Assembly: GCA_030706015.1 (NCBI GenBank)
Contig: JAUZPI010000138.1
Span: 1 to 8,712, forward strand
Reading direction: 5' to 3'
Length of the DNA: 8,712 nt
From: Bacillota bacterium
Lineage (GTDB): Bacteria; Bacillota; Clostridia; Clostridiales; Clostridiaceae
Shown here: piece by piece, positions 1 to 5,408 of the stretch
How the letters are laid out: the number at the start of each line of letters is the position of its first letter
Position numbering within the stretch: position 1 is the first letter of the stretch
Made by a program: the position numbers and the translations under genes
Notes under the pieces: model-generated
The model's input: only the letters and a program-made list of their open reading frames with translations
The model's database searches: none
Told to the model about the DNA's origin: nothing

Positions 1-1105
1 TAAAGGTGTAAAAGAAGTTTATGTACATGCTTTCCTAGATGGAAGAGATGTACCTCCATCATCAGCAAAAGAATATGTAACTGAAATAGAAAACTACATG
101 AAGGAAATCGGAGTAGGAAAAATAGCTACAGTATCAGGAAGATACTATGCAATGGATAGAGATAATAGATGGGAAAGAGTAGAGCTTGCTTATAATGCCC
201 TTGTATTAGGAAAAGGTGAAACAGCAAGCAGTGCTTTAGAAGCAGTAGACAAGTCATACAATGACAACAAAACTGACGAATTCGTTTTACCAACAGTATT
301 GGTAGAAAATGCTAATGTTAAGAATAACGATTCAGTAATATTCTTTAACTTCAGACCAGACAGAGCAAGAGAAATAACAAGAGCTATAAATGATAAAGAA
401 TTCGCTGGATTCCAAAGAGAAACATTAAACCTTGTTTTTGTAACAATGACTGAATATGACTCAACACTTCAAGGAGTTGATGTTGCTTTTGGACCACAAA
501 GCTTAGACAACACTTTAGGTGAATATGTGAGCAAGCTTGGATTAAAACAATTAAGAATAGCTGAAACTGAAAAATATGCTCACGTAACTTTCTTCTTTAA
601 CGGTGGAGTTGAAGAACCAAATAAGAACGAGGATAGAGCATTAATAAAATCACCAGCAGTAGCAACTTATGACTTAAAGCCAGAAATGAGTGCATACGAG
701 GTTACAGATGAATTATTAGCAAGATTAGATACCGATGAGTACGATGTTGTTATATTAAACTTTGCAAACCCAGATATGGTAGGTCATACAGGAGTATTCG
801 AAGCAGCAAAAGCAGCTATAGAAGCAGTAGATGTGTGCCTCGGAAAAGTTATAGATAAAGTATTAGAAAAAGAAGGTACAGTATTTATAACTGCTGACCA
901 CGGTAATGCTGAACAAATGATAGATTACTCAACAGGTAATCCAATGACAGCTCATACTGTTGATCCAGTACCATTTGTATATGTTGCTAAGGATGCAAAA
1001 GAATTAAGAGAAGGTGGAGTTCTAGCAGATATAGCTCCGACTATGCTACAAGTTTTAGGTGTAGAGATTCCAACAGAGATGACAGGAAAATCTCTAATAA
1101 AATAG
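1..1105 (+). CDS. gpmI: 2,3-bisphosphoglycerate-independent phosphoglycerate mutase (3' part, 5' end outside window)
   Basis: Interconverts 3-phosphoglycerate and 2-phosphoglycerate in glycolysis, in the cytosol, with two Mn2+ ions and a phosphoserine intermediate. The frame is open from base 2, so the ATG at 98 is internal. The first visible residues include VHAFLDGRDVPP, the substrate-binding DGRD motif of the family. Then come SGRYYAMDRDNRWERV (from base 134), FRPDRAREI with two substrate arginines (from 350), EKYAHVTFFFNGG with the active-site lysine (from 569), NPDMVGH (metal Asp and His, 767-787), TADHGNAE (metal Asp-His, 890-913) and TAHT (metal His, about 950). The nucleophilic serine lies in the missing N-terminal part. 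367 residues are present. Aligning DGRD to the family from memory suggests about 138 residues are missing, for a total near 505, the normal length. It is followed by a terminator and then eno, the next enzyme of the pathway. Confidence 0.97.
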   Translation, partial: KGVKEVYVHAFLDGRDVPPSSAKEYVTEIENYMKEIGVGKIATVSGRYYAMDRDNRWERVELAYNALVLGKGETASSALEAVDKSYNDNKTDEFVLPTVLVENANVKNNDSVIFFNFRPDRAREITRAINDKEFAGFQRETLNLVFVTMTEYDSTLQGVDVAFGPQSLDNTLGEYVSKLGLKQLRIAETEKYAHVTFFFNGGVEEPNKNEDRALIKSPAVATYDLKPEMSAYEVTDELLARLDTDEYDVVILNFANPDMVGHTGVFEAAKAAIEAVDVCLGKVIDKVLEKEGTVFITADHGNAEQMIDYSTGNPMTAHTVDPVPFVYVAKDAKELREGGVLADIAPTMLQVLGVEIPTEMTGKSLIK

Positions 1106-1118
1106 TATTTTAAATGAG

Positions 1119-1170
1119 AAAAGCCTGTTAGTAATGGTGATATGCGCCTAGTACTAGCAGGCTTTTACTT
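1119..1170 (+). terminator. Intrinsic terminator after gpmI
   Basis: A 15-bp stem pairs aaaagcctgttagta (1119-1133) with tactagcaggctttt (1152-1166), with one G-U pair and an 18-base loop. The right arm ends in a T run and lies 13 bases after the gpmI stop. The A run opposite the T run could allow some activity on the other strand too. Confidence 0.85.
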
Positions 1171-1173
1171 AAC

Positions 1174-1202
1174 TTAACTAAAAAGTAATATAGTTATATA
1201 AA
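1174..1202 (+). promoter_or_regulatory. Candidate eno promoter
   Basis: TTAACT (1174-1179) and TATAAA (1197-1202) are separated by 17 bases, matching the sigma-A consensus at 4/6 and 5/6. It sits just after the gpmI terminator and would start RNA near 1209, giving an eno leader of about 160 bases. It was chosen by eye in very A+T-rich DNA, where chance matches are common. Confidence 0.4.
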
Positions 1203-1210
1203 TACCTTGT

Positions 1211-1253
1211 GATAAAATATTACTTGTGGGGTTTTATCTAATGGATAAGTAAT
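1211..1253 (+). promoter_or_regulatory. Possible paired segments in the eno leader
   Basis: In the eno leader gataaaa (1211-1217) matches ttttatc (1232-1238), and attactt (1219-1225) matches aagtaat (1247-1253). The two pairings cross each other, so they would be alternatives or a pseudoknot. All stems are A+T-rich and short. The rest of the leader to 1351 shows nothing I can name. Confidence 0.2.
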
Positions 1254-1351
1254 TACAGTGGATATAGTTAGAAACAGATTGTGTTAATTTTAGGATAAAA
1301 ATTAGAAAAATAGCAAACACTAAATCTACTGTTTTACATATAAAATTTTTT

Positions 1352-1358
1352 AAGGGAG
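1352..1358 (+). promoter_or_regulatory. Ribosome binding site that decides the eno start
   Basis: AAGGGAG lies 9 bases before the ATG at 1368. An in-frame ATG at 1359 directly abuts this site with no spacer, so 1368 is the better start. Confidence 0.8.
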
Positions 1359-1367
1359 ATGTTAATT

Positions 1368-2669
1368 ATGAAAACACATGTGGAAATTATCGATGTATTT
1401 GCTAGGCAAATATTAGACTCTAGAGCTTTCCCAACAGTTGAGGTTGAGGTAATATTAGAAGATGGAACTACTGGAAGAGCAGCTGTACCATCAGGAGCTT
1501 CAACAGGAATGTTTGAAGCTGTTGAATTAAGAGATAATGATAAAAAGATTTATAATGGAAAAGGCGTATTAAATGCTGTAGACAATGTAAATACAATAAT
1601 CTCACCTGAATTAATAGGAATGAATGTATTTGATCAAGTGGCTATAGATAAATTGATGATAGAATTAGATGGAACTGAAAATAAGAGTAAACTAGGTGCC
1701 AATGCAATGTTAGGTGTTTCCCTTGCAGTAGCAAGAGCAGCAGCAGATTATCTAGGATTAAGTATTTATCAATACATTGGAGGAGTAAACGCAAAAGTGC
1801 TTCCAGTTCCTATGATGAATATAGTAAATGGAGGAAAACATGCTGACAATAACGTAGACTTACAAGAGTTTATGATAATGCCAGCTGGTGCTCCTAGCTT
1901 TGAAGAAGCATTAAGGATGGGTGCGGAAGTATATCATGCATTAAAGGCATTATTAAAATCAAAAGGACTTGAAACAGCAGTTGGTGATGAAGGTGGATTT
2001 GCTCCTAATTTAAAATCAAATGAAGAGGCTATTCAAGTAATAGTAGAGGCTATACAAAACGCAGGTTATACTCCAGGAAAAGATATATACATTGCTTTAG
2101 ACCCTGCTTCGTCTGAATTTTTTGAAAATGGTAAATATAACTTAGCTGGTGAGGGAAAAGTTCTATCTCCTCAGGAAATGGTTGATTTCTATGAAAACCT
2201 GGTTAATAAATATCCTATAATCTCTATTGAAGATGGTATGGCAGAAGAGGATTGGGAAGGCTGGAAACTAATAACTGAAAGATTAGGAAACAGAATTCAA
2301 TTAGTTGGAGATGACTTATTCGTTACAAACACTAAGAGACTTCAAATGGGTATAGAAAGAGGCGTTGCGAACTCTGTTCTAGTAAAACTTAATCAAATTG
2401 GTACACTTACAGAGACTCTTAATACTATAGAAATGGCAGAAAGAGCTGGATACACAGCAGTTATTTCACACAGATCAGGCGAAACTGAAGATACTACTAT
2501 ATCAGACCTAGTTGTGGCTGTTAATGCCGGTCAAATAAAAACAGGTGCTCCTGCTAGATCAGAAAGAGTAGCTAAGTACAATCAATTATTAAGAATAGAG
2601 GAAGAATTAGAGGATTCAGCTGAATACAGAGGACTTAACGCATTCTATAACTTAAAGAAAAAACAATAG
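1368..2669 (+). CDS. eno: Enolase (phosphopyruvate hydratase)
   Basis: Dehydrates 2-phosphoglycerate to phosphoenolpyruvate. It is a cytosolic, Mg2+-dependent enzyme that is also an RNA-degradosome partner in some bacteria. From the ATG at 1368 it is 433 aa, a normal length. The N-terminal domain has the mobile loop PSGASTG (41-47). The barrel domain carries GGKHADNN with His158, Glu167 and Glu208 (GDEGGFAPN). The Mg2+ ligands are Asp245 (ALDP), Glu288 (SIEDG) and Asp315 (VGDD). The catalytic base is Lys340 in the signature VLVKLNQIGTLTET, followed by SHRSGETEDT (His368) and Lys391 (QIKTGAP). All key residues are present. One deviation is residues 17-23, DSRAFPT, where most enolases have DSRGNPT. 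It follows gpmI in pathway order but has its own promoter candidate and terminator. Confidence 0.98.
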   Translation: MKTHVEIIDVFARQILDSRAFPTVEVEVILEDGTTGRAAVPSGASTGMFEAVELRDNDKKIYNGKGVLNAVDNVNTIISPELIGMNVFDQVAIDKLMIELDGTENKSKLGANAMLGVSLAVARAAADYLGLSIYQYIGGVNAKVLPVPMMNIVNGGKHADNNVDLQEFMIMPAGAPSFEEALRMGAEVYHALKALLKSKGLETAVGDEGGFAPNLKSNEEAIQVIVEAIQNAGYTPGKDIYIALDPASSEFFENGKYNLAGEGKVLSPQEMVDFYENLVNKYPIISIEDGMAEEDWEGWKLITERLGNRIQLVGDDLFVTNTKRLQMGIERGVANSVLVKLNQIGTLTETLNTIEMAERAGYTAVISHRSGETEDTTISDLVVAVNAGQIKTGAPARSERVAKYNQLLRIEEELEDSAEYRGLNAFYNLKKKQ

Positions 2670-2671
2670 TT

Positions 2672-2700
2672 AAATGGGGGGGACTAACCCCCATTTTGCT
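2672..2700 (+). terminator. Intrinsic terminator after eno
   Basis: aaatggggg (2672-2680) pairs with cccccattt (2688-2696) around a 7-base loop. It is a strong G-C stem starting 3 bases after the eno stop. The T run is short (tttt then gctt), so termination may be incomplete. Confidence 0.75.
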
Positions 2701-2770
2701 TAAAGAAATATTGGATTTGATTAGCGAAGTGAAAGATAGTCAACGTGCTGTAGGACTTTATGTTTCTCTA

Positions 2771-2799
2771 TTGTAATATGTAGCAGTATATGTTAAAAT
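2771..2799 (+). promoter_or_regulatory. Candidate promoter upstream of secG
   Basis: TTGTAA (2771-2776), a 17-base spacer and TAAAAT (2794-2799), with TG at 2791-2792 forming an extended -10. RNA would start near 2806, about 265 bases before secG, and would include the cre-like site and the structured segment downstream. Confidence 0.4.
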
Positions 2800-2847
2800 A
2801 ACAGTTGTGAAATTAGAGATAGATAAGATTTGGAATTATAAATAAGT

Positions 2848-2862
2848 TTGGAAACGCTTTAA
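2848..2862 (+). promoter_or_regulatory. Catabolite-responsive element (cre)-like site, candidate CcpA operator
   Basis: TTGGAAACGCTTTAA fits the degenerate Firmicutes cre pattern WTGNAARCGNWWWCA at every position except one (A for C at position 14). It lies downstream of the promoter at 2771-2799, where bound CcpA would act as a roadblock, and just upstream of the extended -10 at 2871-2879. That it is a working site is inferred from the match and its placement. Confidence 0.45.
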
Positions 2863-2870
2863 TTTAGTTT

Positions 2871-2879
2871 TGTTATAAA
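2871..2879 (+). promoter_or_regulatory. Candidate extended -10 promoter upstream of the structured segment
   Basis: TGTTATAAA is a TGn-TATAAA extended -10 box with no good -35. RNA would begin near 2886, immediately before the hairpins at 2892-3032. The cre-like site would overlap its -35 region, which suits repression. Confidence 0.3.
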
Positions 2880-2891
2880 CTGAGTTCTTGG

Positions 2892-3032
2892 CTTGGAATG
2901 GGGGGTATAAAAACTCCATCTCAAGGTTAGAAATCGTTATTCAGGGACGTAGCGGCTGTTATCTACCGGTTATAGAAGCGGGAGTATTACGGTTGGTAGT
3001 CATCGGATAAATTTTTCCCCAGGTTAGCGATT
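2892..3032 (+). ncRNA. Candidate structured RNA element (unidentified) between eno and secG
   Basis: This is a G+C-rich island: I count 33 G/C in the 65 bases 2941-3005, against roughly a third in the genes. A first hairpin pairs cttg (2892-2895) with caag (2922-2925) and atgggg (2898-2903) with ctccat (2914-2919). A closing helix pairs aatcgttattcaggg (2932-2946) with 3018-3032, by my count 12 Watson-Crick pairs, 2 wobbles (U37-G27 and U41-G23 in the last two digits) and 2 mismatches. Inside it, ttatctacc (2959-2967) pairs with ggta (2995-2998) and gataa (3006-3010) around a bulge. Alternatively ctaccggtt (2963-2971) pairs with aagcgggag (2976-2984), 7 of 9 pairs. No open frame of note covers it. 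It could be a cis-acting leader of secG, a separate small RNA, or the leftover end of a transposon of the IS200/IS605 kind. I cannot assign a family. Confidence 0.45.
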
Positions 3033-3070
3033 AAATACAATGGGGGTATACAAGATTAGGAGGGAATGTT

Positions 3071-3301
3071 GTGCATAACGTATTAATAGGAGCTCAAATA
3101 CTTATATCTGTAGTGGTTATTGTATCAATATTAATGCAACCAAGTAAGATGGACGGACTAACAAACATGATAACTGGAACTGGTGATACGTTTTATTCAA
3201 AGAATAAATCCAGAACTAGAGAAACTATTTTAGCAAGAATAACTGCAGTAGCAGCACTAGCTTTTGCAGGGGTAACTGTAGCTTTAGCTTTAGTAAAGTA
3301 A
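3071..3301 (+). CDS. secG: Protein-export membrane protein SecG
   Basis: Small non-essential subunit of the SecYEG channel in the cytoplasmic membrane, helping SecA-driven protein export. 76 aa, typical for the family. There are two hydrophobic segments, residues about 4-22 and about 55-75, joined by a polar loop. The first ends in LMQPSKMDGL, the family's Leu-Leu-Gln plus Gly-rich turn pattern. The loop contains TGTGDTFYSKNKSRTRE, followed by LARITA, where SecG usually has L-x-R-x-T. The start is GTG at 3071, supported by AGGAGGG at 3058-3064 with a 6-base spacer; no ATG is in frame nearby. It has a long leader (from about 2806 or 2886) and ends in its own terminator, so it is probably transcribed alone. 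In this gene neighbourhood secG usually lies next to rnr; here a reversed gene intervenes. Confidence 0.93.
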   Translation: MHNVLIGAQILISVVVIVSILMQPSKMDGLTNMITGTGDTFYSKNKSRTRETILARITAVAALAFAGVTVALALVK

Positions 3302-3313
3302 TTATAACGGATA

Positions 3314-3360
3314 TAAAGAATGGCATACCTGATTAGTTCGGGGCATGCCATTCTTTACTT
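3314..3360 (+). terminator. Intrinsic terminator after secG, probably bidirectional
   Basis: taaagaatggcat (3314-3326) and atgccattcttta (3345-3357) form a perfect 13-bp stem. The loop can add a second short helix (3328-3332 with 3338-3342, one wobble). Runs of A on one side and T on the other make it usable by secG from the left and by the converging minus-strand gene, which ends at 3408, from the right. Confidence 0.8.
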
Positions 3361-3364
3361 TATA

Positions 3365-3380
3365 GGAATTTATAAATTCC
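3365..3380. repeat. Perfect 16-bp palindrome between converging genes
   Basis: GGAATTTATAAATTCC is identical to its reverse complement. It lies between the shared terminator and the end of the minus-strand gene. It may simply add to termination; a protein site is possible but nothing supports one. Confidence 0.4.
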
Positions 3381-3407
3381 ATCATTCAGTGCTACAGAAC
3401 TCTTTTT

Positions 3408-4964
3408 TTATTTAGCCAATTGTAGTATTTCTTCTATAATTTCCTGTTCTACTAAGTCAATGTTTGTTTTTCCGATATAACCAAATTTAAGTTGGTGTAA
3501 TCTGATGTAATTAATTGCTTTATAATAAGTAGCATGATTCATATAGCCTGTATAGAAAAAAATATAATCATAGCTGTTTAGTGTACTGATTTCAAAATTT
3601 TCGTTAAATCCATTGAGAGTACGCAGCTTAGGATACTTTTCTCTGAATCTCCTTCTCCATTCCTTAGTCCCACCGATAATTAGGAGTTTTTCAATGTCAG
3701 TATAATCCTCTAATGAATCATTAGTAGTAGGTGGTATATAGGAATTATTTATGTAAAAGATATATTCTCTTAAAGCGTTTAATTCACGTCTATAGTTTTT
3801 TTCCTCCAAAAGTTGAGCTTCCAATTCTTTGATTTTATTCTGAAGATCATTTGTTTCAGATTTATGAGCCTTATTTAATTTATTTATCTGAGTGGTAAGA
3901 GTTTGATTAAAGGACTCTTTTTCTTTCTCAAGAATAGATAAACTAGATTTAAGCTCTGTATTTTCCTTAAGAACAGCATTAAGTTTTTCTTCTAATGAAC
4001 TGAGTCTAAAAAATAAAGTTTCCTGATAGTTTTCGAAATAAAGATTCCGTACTTTTTTATATTCCCCAAGAAGAGATTTAATAAAAATACCATAAATAAG
4101 ATGGTTAAGTATTACTTCATTATTTTCTAATAGTTCGTTTTCCTCTTTTATGAGGGATAGGATAATTTCACTAATGTTTACATAATTGAAATTAGAAAAT
4201 AGGTGATTTATATCCAGCTTATTGATAATAAATAAGTTTTCGAGGATGTATCCTATTTCTCGAATGTACTCGCTATCATTATTTAAAATATCCTTGTAAT
4301 TATGAATTTTACCGTATTGTCTTTTTATTAGTGATTTTATTTGTTGGGTTTCATGTTTAAGCAGTATCAATTCTGTATCAATATTCCTTGTCATTGGGTC
4401 ATTAAATTCGAAATATTTTATATCATTAATAATTGATTCTATACAAGCTTGGTCAACTAATTCTGGAGAACGGTACATGCTTAAATAAAAATATATTGAG
4501 GAGTCTAATCGTGATTCTGTTACTCTGGTGACTTCATCAATATCACAATATTTTTTAGATAGTTGTTTTATATTATGTTTTTTTACCGCATTATAAACTA
4601 TAGGATTGTATTTTCTAAGCAGTCTAATAATCTTATCCCTTAATTTATAATCTGTTTCTGCTATTATGAGTATGCCCAAGGCTTTTCTTCCGTAAACTTC
4701 TTGTTCTAAAGTACCTTGAGTCATAATTACATGGTTTATACATGAAGAATTTTTTGCAGCATTATAGTAAGTTAATTTATCTAGATTATATAAATTGTTT
4801 ATTTCATTTCTCAGGTCACTATTTTTAACTAAACCAACACTTAGGTTAGCAAATATATAATTTTTAAAAATATCATGTTTTACATTCCAGTGTTCACCAA
4901 TCATTCTTGAAAAACTATCAATATTCATACCTATAATATTTGAATCTTGCTTGATTTCTTCCAA
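3408..4964 (-). CDS. Coiled-coil protein with C-terminal DUF2325-like domain, function unknown
   Basis: I do not recognise a named gene. Counting from TTG at 4964 the protein has 518 aa and no signal peptide or membrane segment. Residues 1 to about 315 are mostly helical, with an Asn/Ile/Lys-rich make-up and no motif I can name. About 319-402 is a strongly charged coiled coil with Glu/Lys/Gln/Leu heptads. The last about 95 residues look like a small Rossmann-type domain: a strand KLLIIGG (426-432), a basic helix with EWRRRFREKYP, a strand YDYIFFYTG, then MNHATYYKA with His477, and a closing FGYIGKTN. This order (IGG, a hydrophobic strand ending in a Thr turn, then an (S/N)H helix start) fits DUF2325 (Pfam PF10087). 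The GTG at 4973 would add three residues but overlaps the Shine-Dalgarno, so TTG is preferred. The gene faces against its neighbours and is more A+T-rich: two lines I counted (4201-4260, 4321-4380) have 17 and 16 G/C of 60, against 21 of 60 in an eno line (1921-1980). This suggests an accessory, possibly acquired gene. Confidence 0.8.
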   Translation of the reverse strand: MEEIKQDSNIIGMNIDSFSRMIGEHWNVKHDIFKNYIFANLSVGLVKNSDLRNEINNLYNLDKLTYYNAAKNSSCINHVIMTQGTLEQEVYGRKALGILIIAETDYKLRDKIIRLLRKYNPIVYNAVKKHNIKQLSKKYCDIDEVTRVTESRLDSSIYFYLSMYRSPELVDQACIESIINDIKYFEFNDPMTRNIDTELILLKHETQQIKSLIKRQYGKIHNYKDILNNDSEYIREIGYILENLFIINKLDINHLFSNFNYVNISEIILSLIKEENELLENNEVILNHLIYGIFIKSLLGEYKKVRNLYFENYQETLFFRLSSLEEKLNAVLKENTELKSSLSILEKEKESFNQTLTTQINKLNKAHKSETNDLQNKIKELEAQLLEEKNYRRELNALREYIFYINNSYIPPTTNDSLEDYTDIEKLLIIGGTKEWRRRFREKYPKLRTLNGFNENFEISTLNSYDYIFFYTGYMNHATYYKAINYIRLHQLKFGYIGKTNIDLVEQEIIEEILQLAK

Positions 4965-4970
4965 TAAAAA

Positions 4971-4980
4971 CACCTTCCTT
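4971..4980 (-). promoter_or_regulatory. Ribosome binding site of the minus-strand gene
   Basis: On the minus strand this reads AAGGAAGGTG, close to the ideal AAGGAGGTG. Six T/A bases separate it from TTG at 4964. The GTG at 4973-4971 lies inside the site with no spacer, so it is a poor start. Confidence 0.55.
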
Positions 4981-5049
4981 CAATAGAGTTAAAAGCAACT
5001 TGAAATTAAATTATTAAAATAAATGACTGGTATGCGATATGTTAATATT

Positions 5050-5077
5050 ATTATATATCAATATCATTATTAATCAA
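5050..5077 (-). promoter_or_regulatory. Candidate promoter of the minus-strand gene
   Basis: On the minus strand TTGATT (5077-5072), a 16-base spacer and a perfect TATAAT (5055-5050). RNA would start near 5043, giving a leader of about 80 bases. The surrounding DNA is very A+T-rich, which weakens the call. No other signal is seen from 5078 to 5179. Confidence 0.45.
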
Positions 5078-5179
5078 ATAGTAAAAAATATCAGAACAAT
5101 GTATGAAAGTGTCATGTTTGCGTAATTATAAGTGATAAAGTGTTAATCAGTGTGATTTAAATAGAGGCATCTAAATTTA

Positions 5180-5221
5180 TTACCTTTAGGCAAATTTTAT
5201 GATAAAATATCTTATTATAAT
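5180..5221 (+). promoter_or_regulatory. Promoter-like boxes upstream of rnr
   Basis: Two overlapping options: TTACCT (5180-5185), a 17-base spacer and TAAAAT (5203-5208), or the perfect TATAAT at 5216-5221 with a poor -35. Either would start RNA only 25-35 bases before the terminator at 5249-5284, so a full rnr message from here would have to read through it. I see no convincing promoter between 5285 and 5397; a TATGAT at 5301-5306 has only a T run as -35. Confidence 0.3.
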
Positions 5222-5248
5222 CAATATGTAAAAACAAAAATCAGTACA

Positions 5249-5284
5249 AAGGGCGGATTTTAATATCAACCCCCTTATTTTTTT
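5249..5284 (+). terminator. Intrinsic terminator or attenuator in the rnr leader
   Basis: aaggg-gg (5249-5256, with C5254 bulged) pairs with cccccttt-side bases ccccctt (5270-5276) around a 13-base loop, followed by A and seven T (5277-5284). It has the classical form for plus-strand termination but has no gene upstream on that strand after 3301. It ends 124 bases before rnr. Confidence 0.6.
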
Positions 5285-5408
5285 ACTTAATTTTAATATA
5301 TATGATGGAATTTGGGTTAAAATAATAGTATGACTTAAAATCACGGATTTTGTTAGTATACTTATGGATAATTTGCATATTAGAAAATAATTAAAATGGA
5401 GGATTAAT

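Noticed and set aside
1359..1367. In-frame ATG nine bases upstream as eno start
   Set aside because: It directly abuts the AAGGGAG ribosome site; the ATG at 1368 has a normal 9-base spacer and matches the usual enolase N-terminus.
2941..3010. tRNA gene in the G+C-rich segment
   Set aside because: No T-loop GGTTCAA-type motif, no 7-bp acceptor pairing at tRNA spacing and no anticodon arm of proper size.
2872..3069. T-box, c-di-GMP or other well-known riboswitch before secG
   Set aside because: None of the conserved cores I know (for example the T-box AGGGTGG sequence) is present; left as unidentified structured RNA.
3302..5408. Insertion sequence or transposon ends around the minus-strand gene
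   Set aside because: I found no terminal inverted repeat, target duplication or transposase; the gene could still be acquired by homologous exchange.
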